Assembly: GCF_042100115.1 (NCBI RefSeq)
Contig: NC_091280.1
Span: 372,001 to 436,000, forward strand
Length of the DNA: 64,000 nt
Origin: Alternaria dauci
Taxonomy: Eukaryota; Ascomycota; Dothideomycetes; Pleosporales; Pleosporaceae
Direction of reading: 5' to 3'
Made by a program: the position numbers and the translations under genes. Below, in pieces: positions 54,135 to 64,000 of this stretch (within the stretch, counting starts at the first letter, position 1; every line of letters begins with the position of its first letter). The notes under the pieces were generated by a model that did no database searches, had not been told where the DNA came from, and saw nothing but the letters and a program-made list of their open reading frames with translations.

Positions 54135-56976
54135 ATGGCACAACACCAGCAACCTTCGCCCACCACGGGCATGCCCCCACATCATCTGGGGCAGCATCCC
54201 GCGCACGCGCAGGTCAATGGCCACCCGCCGCACGCGAACCAGCCCAAGACATCATCGCAGTACCTGGGTCAATTGACCGAGGCTGTCTGGACGCAGATGG
54301 GTAAGCTGGTATCCGTTGTACACAGCGTGGGCTTGCACTAACACCCAACAGGATCTCTCTCTGAGCAGATGCAAGACTACGACGGCGCCATGCAGTGCTA
54401 TGAGCAGGCCTTGAAGTTCAACCAGTGGTCTGTGCCGGCTATGCAAGGTATCGCATGCATTCTGCGCACCAAAGATGCCTTCCCAGCAGCCGTCGAATAC
54501 TTGCGCACTATCCTCAAGGTCGACCAAGCCAATGGCGACGTCTGGGGCAGCCTCGGTAAGCACTCTGCGCGCATCCTATTCGCACCATGTCGCTAACAAG
54601 ACTAGGACACTGCTATCTGATGATGGACGATTTGCAGCAAGCATACTCTGCCTACCAGCAAGCTCTATACCATCTGTCTGATCCAAAGGAGCCCAAGCTT
54701 TGGTATGGCATTGGAATCCTGTATGATCGCTACGGCTCCCTCGAGCACGCCGAAGAGGCCTTCTCACAGGTGATGCGCATGGAGCCGACATTTGAAAAGG
54801 CAAACGAGATCTACTTCCGCCTTGGCATAATCTACAAGCAGCAGCAGAAGTTCAACCAAAGTCTGGACTGCTTCAAGTACATCGTCACCAACCCTCCTCG
54901 CCCACTGACCGAGGAGGACATCTGGTTCCAGATCGGACATGTGTACGAACAGCAGAAAGAGGTTTGTCCCACCCGCTCTTCCAAGCTTCCACCGCTGACA
55001 TGATTTCTAGTTCGAAGCGGCCAAGGGCGCCTATCGCCGGGTCCTCGAGCGTGATGCCAACCACGCCAAGGTTCTACAGCAGCTGGGATGGCTACACCAC
55101 CAGCAGAGCACAAACTACGCCAGCCAGGAGCAGGCCATCGAGTACCTGGAGAAGTCCGTTGCTTCCGGTAAGTACCTGTAACCCCATGTGATTATGCGCG
55201 TGTATCTAACCATTGCTCTAGACCAAACGGATGCGCAGAGTTGGTACCTGCTTGGACGCTGTTACATGTCACAGCAGAAGTATCCCAAGGCATACGAGGC
55301 TTATCAGCAGGCTGTGTATCGCGATGGCAGGAACCCAACCTTCTGGTGCAGCATTGGTGTGCTGTACTACCAGATCAACCAGTACCGCGACGCGCTCGAC
55401 GCATACTCCCGTGCCATCCGTCTCAACCCCAACATTTCCGAAGTTTGGTACGATCTCGGCACACTGGTAAGTAGCTTCTCGTCCCTAGAGTTGAAGCTTT
55501 TCACTAACAATGGCGCAGTACGAGTCCTGCAACAACCAGACCGCGGATGCGCTTGACGCTTACCAGCGTGCGGCCGACCTCGACCCGTCCAACGTACACA
55601 TCAAGGCGCGCCTACAGCTCTTGCAGAATGGACAGACGTCTGCGGGCGCCCCGAACCAGGGCAACGCGCCTATTCCACAAGACGTGCACCCTCAAGCCTA
55701 CCAGCCTGCTTCTGTCCATGGCCCTACTGCTCCTCAATGGGGCGCTCCTCAGCCTCAGCAACCTCCGCAAGGTCCTGCTCCCCCAGCTCTGGCGCCTGGA
55801 TGGGATCGTCCCCTCGCCCAGATTCGCGATCCCGGCCTTCCGCCGCAGCAGTTGAACCCCTACGAGCAGCGCGAGGGCATCCGGCCGCCTACTCAACATG
55901 CTCCTCAAAGGCCTGCAAGCCCAAGACAGGAAGCACCCAGGTCATACGCAGAGCCTCCTCGCCCTCCGACAAACGGCCCTGGTCCCCAAGGCCCAGCGGG
56001 CCCCCCACCACCAGGCCCACCAGCGCCAATGCGTCGCGGCATGTCTCCATCGCCCAAGACACACCATGCTGCTCCTAGCCCTTACCATCCTCAGCCACCG
56101 CAACTCACGCCTCAAGCTGTTCATGCACAACCGCAGCCACCGCTACACCAGCAGCAACCACCCCAGCCTAACCGTATTTCCAACCCCAACTACGGCCCCC
56201 ACGCGGGTAGTGTTCCTCCCCCACCGCCGCCTCCACCTACCGGTCTCGGTGGCCCGCCAACTCAAGCCCCGAGCCAGAGTGCCCTACCTCCTTATGGTGT
56301 TCGCCCTACCAGCCCACCGCCGGAAGTGCGTCCTATCGTCGAGAACCGAGCGGGATCCCCAAGGAATGGCTACCAAGGACCGTATCAGCACCATGCTGAT
56401 CCTTCAGCTACTGGTGGCATTGCTAGCGGTGCTCCTCCGCCAGCTTCTGCCCAGACTGCCGCTGAGCAAGCAGCGCGTGAACGCGAAGAGAGGCCGCCAA
56501 CCGCTCCACCAGTCAAACGCCACCGCGAGTGGGAGACGGAATCTGATCACACGAGCGCAAAGCCTCCTTCGAACGAAGAAAAGCGTCAGAAGATGGAAGA
56601 GCCTCACAGCCGTCGTCCCACTCCCCCGCACCGCATGTCATCTCCTCAGGTGCCTCGCCAGAGCCCTCGGGAGGGGCCCGATCCTCGTGGCTTCAACGAC
56701 GGGTACCATCCATCTGAGGCTGCTCACCACCCGCCTTCGCTTCCACCCATGGCAACTGCGCGCCCGTTGTCTCGCATGTCGGAAACATCAAAGCAGGAGC
56801 GACCGGAACATCACGAGCCGGCTGCTCGACACATGGACGTGGATGAGAACTACGACGACGAGGGTGATGACGTGAAGCCCAACGCGCCCAAGTCTGAGCG
56901 CAGCAGCCCTCGCAATGCGCCCACCAACGGTGTTCCTGCTCACGCACCCGCCCCAGCTGAGCAAAAGTCTGCTTAG
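54135..56976 (+). CDS. SSN6: General transcriptional corepressor Ssn6/Cyc8
   Basis: TPR scaffold of the Tup1-Ssn6 corepressor, bridging DNA-bound repressors to Tup1 and histone deacetylases. Exons 54135-54300, 54352-54555, 54606-54961, 55011-55167, 55222-55466 and 55519-56976 give 861 residues. After a Gln/His/Pro-rich N-terminus, tandem TPR repeats run from about residue 45 to 400 (GSLSEQMQDYDGAMQCYEQA; LWYGIGILYDRYGSLEHAEEAF; IWFQIGHVYEQQKEFEAAK; SWYLLGRCYMSQQKYPKAYE; FWCSIGVLYYQINQYRDALDAY). The C-terminal half is Pro/Gln-rich and disordered, with acidic YDDEGDDVKPN near the end. All five introns are short GT-AG. The 8.9-kb gap before it is the largest in the window. Confidence 0.96.
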
Positions 56977-57669
56977 GAAACCAGAGAACGCGACTTGAGG
57001 CGTCGTATGCGAGGCCATTTTGGGCTATCATTCTGACAGGACTTTCTTTCTTGTTTTTTTTTTTAAAAAATATCTGTTACGTGAGATTTGGGGAGTTGGG
57101 GGATGTCTAGTTGGAGGGCAAAATATCGGAGGGACGTGGTAACGTCTTTCCGCATGGCGATGATACCCTGCGCACCTCACATTGGTTTCGCATTTTGCGG
57201 GTTGTTGTGTGTATTTCCTAATCAACCACGAGAATGAATATGCCTTTGTTACTTGGATTGAGTTGTACTTGCTGTGCATGAACGCGATGTGATTCGTTAC
57301 AAGCATGTGATGCCGTTACTCGCGGAGAGTTGAGCCCTCGTGCGCATATGGTGGGGTCGCGCACCTGCTGGAGACGCCCGCAGTTAGCCGTTGCGTCATC
57401 GCACCGCGTAGAATCGCGAAACCATGGACAGGCTGCTTGGACGTCTCCCTCGATATCCAGTCCACACGATAATCTACGCGAACAGGACAAAGACTTGTAC
57501 AGTAACACACACGGTCCAGCGGCTCACCCATCGCAAAACCTTCTCAGCGTTGTGCGCCTGTGTCCAACCCACGCGTCGCACCCTCCGCTCCATCGCCTTT
57601 GTCTCACGTCCCCTCCCCTCCACACGCGCTGGTCCCAACTCGCTTGATCCGCGATCCAACTCCTGCAAC
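56977..57669. other. 693-bp tandem intergenic region
   Basis: SSN6 3' flank with a T/A homopolymer stretch (57052-57070) and the promoter of the next gene. No gene. Confidence 0.55.
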
Positions 57670-58195
57670 ATGTCTTCCGACGCAGACTATGCCGCTTTTC
57701 TCGACAAAGCAAATCAAGACACTGGCTCCGCAGAGACCAAGGACGTCTCACAGAAGAAGAGCTATGGCACCAAGAGCGTAAACACTGCCGTACCCAAGAC
57801 ACTAGAACAGATAGAAGAATACTACGTCAGCGACTCAGATGAACCGTTTGAGCCCGTTGCGCTAGAATTCAAGGGCGACAGCATATCAGCTGGTAAGGAA
57901 TCCCCTTTCTTCACTACCTGCACACGGCCTTGGGACAGCAGCAAAAGACAACGCTAACAACCACACAGACGACCTCAAGTCCCTCATCGGAAACTCGAGT
58001 GTAGAAGAGGTCCAGGGCACAGGCTTCGAGAGCCAGTACAAAAAGGTCGTGGACGCGGTGAAGGCAGCTGGGAACGGCACCGTAAAGGTCTTTCGGGTGG
58101 AGCTCGAGGGCACAAGGGCAGAATATTACGTTGTTGCGGTGGATGACAAGCAAGGCAGGATTGTTGGCCTCAAAGCTCTTGCTGTGGAGTCGTGA
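57670..58195 (+). CDS. Small hypothetical protein, probably conserved in fungi
   Basis: Exons 57670-57892 and 57969-58195 give 149 residues; intron 57893-57968 is GTAAGG...CACAG. Not recognised by name. The N-terminal half is acidic and hydrophilic (LEQIEEYYVSDSDEPFEPV). The C-terminal half has alternating strands and helices (FESQYKKVVDAVKAAG, VKVFRVELEGTRAEYYVVAV, GRIVGLKALAVES), suggesting a small alpha/beta fold. No signal peptide or membrane span. The clean splice and regular codon use support a real gene. Confidence 0.8.
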
Positions 58196-60644
58196 GCTTG
58201 CATTGTACATACAAAGGGGAATTTGAAATGAACGATGATGCGCAATGCGGATTGTATACATGCCGATCTACATTGAACGAGTTGAGGCGATGGGCCTGGG
58301 TGACCATGGCGCAAATAACGCCGTTTGAAACATGAGTGGTGCTGGGATATGGGTGGGTAGGTGACAAGGCACTGCTGACAGATGGTGGAGCGTGCATGTT
58401 ATGATGCGACGTGAAGAAATTCAGTTGCTGGTTACAAAGCGTTTTTTGTTTTCGTCATCGTAGATCTGTGTATTCAACGTTCCCGAGTTTTGATTCCGCG
58501 ATCCGCTCTGTCTCTCTATGTCCCTCTCGGTACCGTACAATATTCTGCGGACGCTTGAACAACAACAACCACGGCTTTGGGTCATGTGTATGCGACAACA
58601 CTGCCGATCTGTGTAGCTGCATCTCTACAATGTACAATGGTCTGAGCTTTGGGCTTCAGTCCGACGCGACTTGTTTTCTCCCCCAAACCTCCTGCTTGAA
58701 TGAGTGGACATGTTTGGATAAGAAAACATGCATGACCGCATAACGCCTGTGCTCGAAGCACGCGGCCATGGTGGATTCACGCAACAGGCAAGACCCGCGC
58801 AGCTTGATTCCGGCCGTCGCTAGCAAAGGGACATTCAGCAGCAGCAGGATGGTAGACTTTGGGTGTATTCAATTCAGCTGCAGCCTCGTGTCCATGGATG
58901 CGCCAGCCTTGCGATACTGTGTTCAACAGACACGTTGATTGGCTGCGTGCGCTCACTAGTCCGCCCAATGCGGCTATGCCTCGGCCGCACGATGCGAGGT
59001 TCCAGAACAGCGCGGTATTGCTGCGCCTCCGAGCTTCATTTCGGGTGTACCCTAGGTAGGGCTTGGCGCCGGACAAAGAGATGCATCAGTCTCAGCCATA
59101 TTGAACGGCTGGCATATAGCAGGAAAGCCGGCATCGGCAGCAGCGCAAGGTCGGCCTGCGATGCGGCGCGGCTAAGCATGCAGACCCGACGAACAAGACG
59201 ATGGTAGCGACGAGCGCGATGGGGGCAAGCAGAGCATAGGGCACTTCACGTGTCGGGGATCCGAGAAGAAGGATGTGGGAAGGATCAAAAAGGATGGGGT
59301 TAGATCGCCACGCTATGTTCGGCAGCGATACGATGGGCGAGACGGTCTACACGAAATATCATGGTAGAGGTATCTTTGTACTTCTCAACGGCCGTTGAGC
59401 ACACGCGCGCACGTACTATGGTGCAAGAGCGGTACTGCGAGGCGCTTGCGAGGTTGGGGATTGCGGGTTATTATATGTGGTCCGACGCGTAATGGTAGGT
59501 GCGATGATCTTGGGCTATCGATTGCGCGTGCAGGAGCGGTATGGGTTTCTTGGAATGCACCGTGTTGAGGAGAGCATTATGCAGAGCTAGATGCAGCGTG
59601 CAGGAGGTTTCTATAGAAACAATCGCAAGTCCCGGAGCGGGGTTTGCAAGGCAGCGGGGCTGGATGTGTTGGGTGAAGGTGTCGATAGGGAGCGGTGACA
59701 GCAAACAGAGTGACTTACAGACAGACAGACAGACAACAGGCACGAGATGATGGACAGTTCAAGGTCGCATGACGGGTTAATTTGAGTACTTTTTGACAGG
59801 CTCCACCATAGGAGAGAGCTCGACAGCAAAAGTGTTGAAACGTCGTGGTAAATTTAGCAAGGCTCTCCCGCTGGTGTGCGTAAGCGGGCCTCTCTCTCGT
59901 CGCCGCATGCAAGCGCCGTGCCAGAGACGATTGGCCCGCTCCTTAGTAGTGCTTCGAGATCTTCGCCCTCCCTGAACCGTGTGGGCCCGACTCGGCCAGG
60001 AACAAAGCCCCAAGCTCGCCCACCATCCACACACAGCTTGCCACTTGACGAGCACTGCGCCATTCCTGCTCAAACCCGTCGCGCACCGCTTGTTGTTGCT
60101 GTCGCTATCCACATTTACCACGCGGCTTCGCTCTCTGTTGCATTATTACTGTCCCACCCACGCTGCCCATCGCATTCTCCCATCTGCGTCTGCCCTTGCC
60201 CGTAGAGTCGAATCGAGTCGAGTCGTGCGTCATCGCTCATTCGCTCCTGCCTGCCGTTCAACAGCGCCTGCCCTGCCAAGTCTCTTATCCTGGGCGCCCC
60301 CGTTTGGGCCAGGAGCCATCGATTCACATCCCCTTGAACCTCGACCTCCCCGACTTTCCTCACGTTCTTTCACGCCGCCCTCCTTCCTGCTCCCGACACC
60401 AGCAGTGATTGCGATTAGCGATTAGCGATAACGAATCCTATCGCATCTCGCGTCGACGCAATCCGTGGTTTTCCTTTACACCTACTAACTGCACTATCCC
60501 GTCTTCGGAATTTGCCTGCATAGAGGTTACCACAACACTCGTTTCCGCCGGCATAACGACTACGACAAACGGCCTTTCTTTCGCTCTGCCCGCTCAAGTC
60601 GCCACACACTCTTCTAGCACTCACCGCATACGCTCCCTCACACC
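58196..60644. other. 2.45-kb intergenic region upstream of KRE6
   Basis: Contains a (ACAG)n run and, from about 59980 to 60644, C/T-rich DNA that is probably the KRE6 leader and core promoter. The ORF at 58411-58743 is Cys-rich but lacks a signal peptide and any family pattern, and is not called. Confidence 0.5.
59717..59734. repeat. (ACAG)n microsatellite
   Basis: A tetranucleotide run, the reverse complement of the GTCT type found upstream of SSN6. Confidence 0.85.
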
Positions 60645-62837
60645 ATGATGCCGCAATCGCCCAGGGGAAACGGGCCTCCCCATCTGCGCCTCAACTCTGG
60701 CTCCTACGAGCCCACCACCGACGACAACCCGCCGCCTGCTGTGCGACCGAGCACGGCACGAACCAATTCGGCGCGCTCTCTGACCCAGCCAACCCGCCCC
60801 GGTACCGCCCCAAACCAAAGTCCTGCCATCCCATCGCCAGGAGCACCCTACATCTACAGCGATGCCGCCGTTGCAGAGTCGGCCGAGATGCTGCTGCCGC
60901 CCAAGAAGATGCGCACGCGCTCCTACCGCGACGAGTCACCCATGCAGTCGCCCTCTGGCTTCTCGTCGCGGCGGACAAGTTGGAGTTCAGACATGACGGG
61001 CGGACCATTTGGTTCGCCGTTTGACGACTCGAGAGCGCCGTCGCGAGCTGGCAGCGAAGACGACTTGAACACCCAGACCGTGTCTGAGAAGTTCAACATC
61101 CACCCGTCAGCCGGCCTGTTGCTGTTCCCGGAAGATGTAGAAAAGGACGACTATCTGCACAATCCCGATCCCAACGAGAAGGACAAGAGAGACTGCGATA
61201 TCTTTACAAGGAGAGGAATGGTCAATCTTGGTGGCTTGGGCCTTCTCGCGCTGGGTCTGCTCATGCTTTTCATCGGCTACCCCATTCTGTAGGTTTTGAT
61301 GTCCACCGTTGTTTACTATCGCACTAACAAATTTCAGCACCTTCGTCGAGGACATTACAAAGACCGAAAAAGGCCCTTGCACAGATAACCCTCTGTGTAT
61401 AGAAGGCAAGCAAAATGAGCCGCTACTGAACAACATACGGAGAGGTCTTATCGACCCGGATACCCCCCAGGACGTCATGACGCGAACATCGTACAACGGC
61501 GAGAAGCAAGTCCTTGTCTTTTCGGACGAATTCAACACCGACGGTCGCACCTTCTACGATGGTGACGACCCATTTTTCCAGGCTGTTGATATCTGGTACG
61601 GTGCTACCATGGATTTGGAGGTAAGTTTTGATGTGCCCGTCTTGGAGTGGTCAGAGCTGACATTTCGCAGTGGTACGATCCCGACCAAGCGTTCACCAAA
61701 GATGGCGTTCTCAACTTGAGATTCACCAAGGAGCCCAGCCACGGCCTCGATTACCGTTCCGGTATGATCCAGTCATGGAACAAGCTCTGCTACAAGGGTG
61801 GACATTTGGAGGCTTCCATCTCACTACCCGGTCGTGGTAATGTCTCTGGTTTCTGGCCTGGTTTCTGGACCATGGGCAACCTGGCTCGTCCCGGTTACTT
61901 GGCCTCCACCGAAGGTCTCTGGCCGTACAGTTACCATGATGAGTGCGATATTGGCATTACACCCAACCAAAGTTCTTACGACGGTCTCAGCTACTTGCCC
62001 GGTATGAAGTTGCCCGCTTGCACATGCAAGAACGAGGACCATCCCAGTCCCGGCAAGTCGCGAAGTGCTCCCGAAATCGATGCTCTGGAAGGTTCAGTCC
62101 ATTTCCTTGGTCCCGGAGAGACCAACGCTATCGGTGTCGTATCTCAGTCCTTCCAAGCCGCGCCGTTCGACACCTGGTACATGCCTGACTATGGTAAGCT
62201 CTCAGTCTCCCATCTTTCTTGGTCAAGCTAACATCAGCCAGAATACATGGAGCTCTACGATACCTCGATCACCACAATGAACGCTTACAAGGGTGGACCT
62301 TTCCAGCAGGCTATTTCTGGCTTGACGAATCTGAACAACGACTGGTACGACGGCAAGCAATACCAGACTTATTCGTTCGAATACAAGACTGGCGACGAGG
62401 GTTTCATTACCTGGTATGTTGGAGAGGACAAGACCTGGACCATGGACGCAAGAGCGACACGTGCCAACGGCAACATCGGCACCCGAATCATCCCCGAAGA
62501 GCCCATGTCCGTCATTGCCAATTTTGGAATGTCGAACAGTTTCGCCGCCATCAACATTGAGGATATCGAGGCAAACGACCTTCCCGCTACCATGCGGATT
62601 GACTACATCCGCATCTACCAGCCAGAGGATGCCCAGATCATGACTTGCGACCCAGAGGGTTACCCTACCACTGAGTACATCAGGACCCACCCTGAGCCTT
62701 ATGCGAACCCCAACCTCACTGACTGGTAAGTTGTCATTACATTGAATCCACTATAACAACACATGCTAACACCAACCAGGAAATCTACAAAGTACGACTG
62801 GCCAAAGAACTCCTTCATGGACGACTGCAAGGAGTGA
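60645..62837 (+). CDS. KRE6: Kre6/Skn1-type beta-glucan synthesis protein (GH16)
   Basis: Type II membrane protein needed for cell-wall beta-1,6-glucan. Exons 60645-61288, 61338-61620, 61671-62193, 62242-62725 and 62780-62837 give 663 residues. The long cytosolic N-terminus is Ser/Pro-rich, then one signal-anchor helix ([24 protein letters not shown], about 192-215). The lumenal GH16-like domain has [11 protein letters not shown] with the acidic triad E444, D446 and E449, plus [15 protein letters not shown] and [13 protein letters not shown]. The C-terminus has [13 protein letters not shown] and ends in [15 protein letters not shown]. The catalytic activity of Kre6 in vivo is debated. Exon 1 ends inside the signal-anchor helix. 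Kre6 versus Skn1 cannot be separated here. Confidence 0.96.
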
Positions 62838-63926
62838 ACGTACAGATTTCTGCACAGAAACTGCTGGCTTTCAGTTCTCTGTTATACTCTCTCTTATCGA
62901 GAGACCTCTAATGTGGCACATGGCAGACGACAAATACCCCCCGCACCTGACCCTCAAGACTGGATTCTCTGATCGATCGCAAGAAAAGCACGTTAATTAT
63001 AGAATGTTCGCATCTCGTTTTCGACACCTTTTTTTTTTCTTTCCTCGCGAGGCATTTGCATGGAGCCTGGTGGCGTTTTTCTATATTTCGGATCTTACGT
63101 CTTCTTTCGCCTTCGCCTACAAGGACAACAACGAGACACATGACCCGCTTTGTCGCTCGCTTCGACGCACAGTTCCTCGACGTTACGCAAATACCCGATC
63201 GATACCTCCACCTTTCGGTGGTGGTGATAGCGGCATCGTCATCGTCGTCGGCAAAGAGAATGTGTTTCAGCCTTCTCGCACACATATACAACGGCGCGTG
63301 TCTTTTTGTATATCAACGGCAACCTGTTTACCCCGTTTTATGCATCGCCCTGTACAAAAGAAGAAAGCATTCTTTGACAAGATATGTTCAAGTCATCAAG
63401 ACCGTGGCCTATTCTTTATTTATTTTTGGGGGGCTTTCTAGATTGGAGTTGCTGGGCGGCTTTTCAATCTTTGTTTTTTGTATACTGTTGGATAACTTTT
63501 GGGAGCAACATGAGGATATTTGGGGATGATATGTGATGAATGAGGATACCTGTTTTTCTTTTTCTGCTATTGGTTGAAGATATATATGGGCGATTTTTAA
63601 TGTATAGCAGTGTGGTGGTAGATGGAAGAAGATGGTGGTGCGAGGTTGGAGTCGAGGAAAGGAAGACGAGAGTGTGAGAGGGGAGGAGATGAAAACATTC
63701 TGTCCTGGTGTTGTGGGATGTAAGGAGTTGCAATTTAAGCAGATTCAACAAGCTAGTGTCCTTGCGTGTATATGTGTGTGAAACAAAGCTGGCAGTAAGT
63801 GATGTATTGCTAGTTGGTCTTTTGTGGTTGTAGTCACATATGATGTTATTAGATCGTTCAGCGGGGGAGATTTCCACCTCCACTCCACTTCCTACCCACC
63901 GTCCTACACATCCATCTGAGAAGGAC
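62838..63926. other. 1.09-kb region downstream of KRE6
   Basis: A/T- and homopolymer-rich 3' flank. ORFs at 62911-63441 and 63464-63928 lack motifs and read through T-rich runs. No gene. Confidence 0.5.
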
Positions 63927-64000
63927 ATGGAAAGTGTCTTCTTTCCCGGCTTCCACGAAACCCCTATCCGATTCTCTGAAACACCTAGCTTCGGAAGTTC
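63927..64000 (+). CDS. Possible start of a gene cut by the right edge
   Basis: An ATG at 63927 begins 24 codons reading MESVFFPGFHETPIRFSETP and on, with no stop before the edge and a C/T-rich leader upstream (63880-63920). The opposite strand is also open across the same bases, so the call is weak. Confidence 0.25.
   Translation, partial: MESVFFPGFHETPIRFSETPSFGS

Noticed and set aside
58411..58743. Cys-rich 110-codon ORF, considered as an effector-like secreted protein
   Set aside because: No signal peptide, unordered cysteines, no promoter or splice support.
63464..63928. 154-codon minus-strand ORF at the right edge
   Set aside because: It runs through T/A-rich 3' flank, with low-complexity residues; only its first part looks protein-like and the other strand is equally open.

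Overview
The window is nuclear DNA of a filamentous ascomycete. Genes have many short GT-AG introns, mostly 50-75 nt, with CTRAC-type branch points. Fungal hallmarks include a mitochondrial ARG5,6 polyprotein, Kre6/Skn1 and GH76 cell-wall enzymes, a DASH cryptochrome and an Ssn6-type corepressor. Dothideomycetes/Pleosporales is my best guess from protein style, but that is inference. I see no prophage, bacterial operon, CRISPR array, intact transposon, rRNA or convincing tRNA.

Layout. 0-16 kb is compact housekeeping DNA: SEC31 (cut by the left edge), an RRM protein, an NDUFA4/MLRQ-family respiratory subunit, COX12, a J-like protein, POP1, an Sgf11-like SAGA subunit, an unknown protein, a Gta3-type GatCAB subunit and SEC17. 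15.7-31 kb holds a fasciclin protein, glutamate decarboxylase, cryptochrome DASH and xanthine dehydrogenase, with 1-2 kb gaps. 32-41.5 kb holds a triple-KH protein, a GH76 mannosidase, an Snc-type v-SNARE and ARG5,6. 41.7-45.3 kb is a divergent pair: an X-Pro dipeptidyl-peptidase-like (S15/CocE) hydrolase and a medium-chain reductase. 45.3-54.1 kb is gene-poor, with only two small unrecognised ORFs that look coding. 54.1-62.8 kb holds SSN6/CYC8, a small conserved-looking unknown and KRE6/SKN1. The last kilobase is 3' flank, possibly with the first codons of another gene at the edge.

Functional links. Most neighbours are unrelated housekeeping genes, but several are head-to-head on short shared promoters: SEC31/RRM, MLRQ/COX12, the J-like gene/POP1, Gta3/SEC17 and S15/reductase. 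The standout is MLRQ/COX12. Both encode respiratory-chain proteins (COX12 is complex IV; the NDUFA4 family was reassigned to complex IV in mammals), they share 309 bp, and both need microexons to give the conserved protein: 16 and 13 nt in the MLRQ gene and, apparently, a 3-nt exon in COX12.

Limits. Exons were placed by hand from splice signals and family conservation. No alignment, search or transcript was available. Where family knowledge was used the entry says so.
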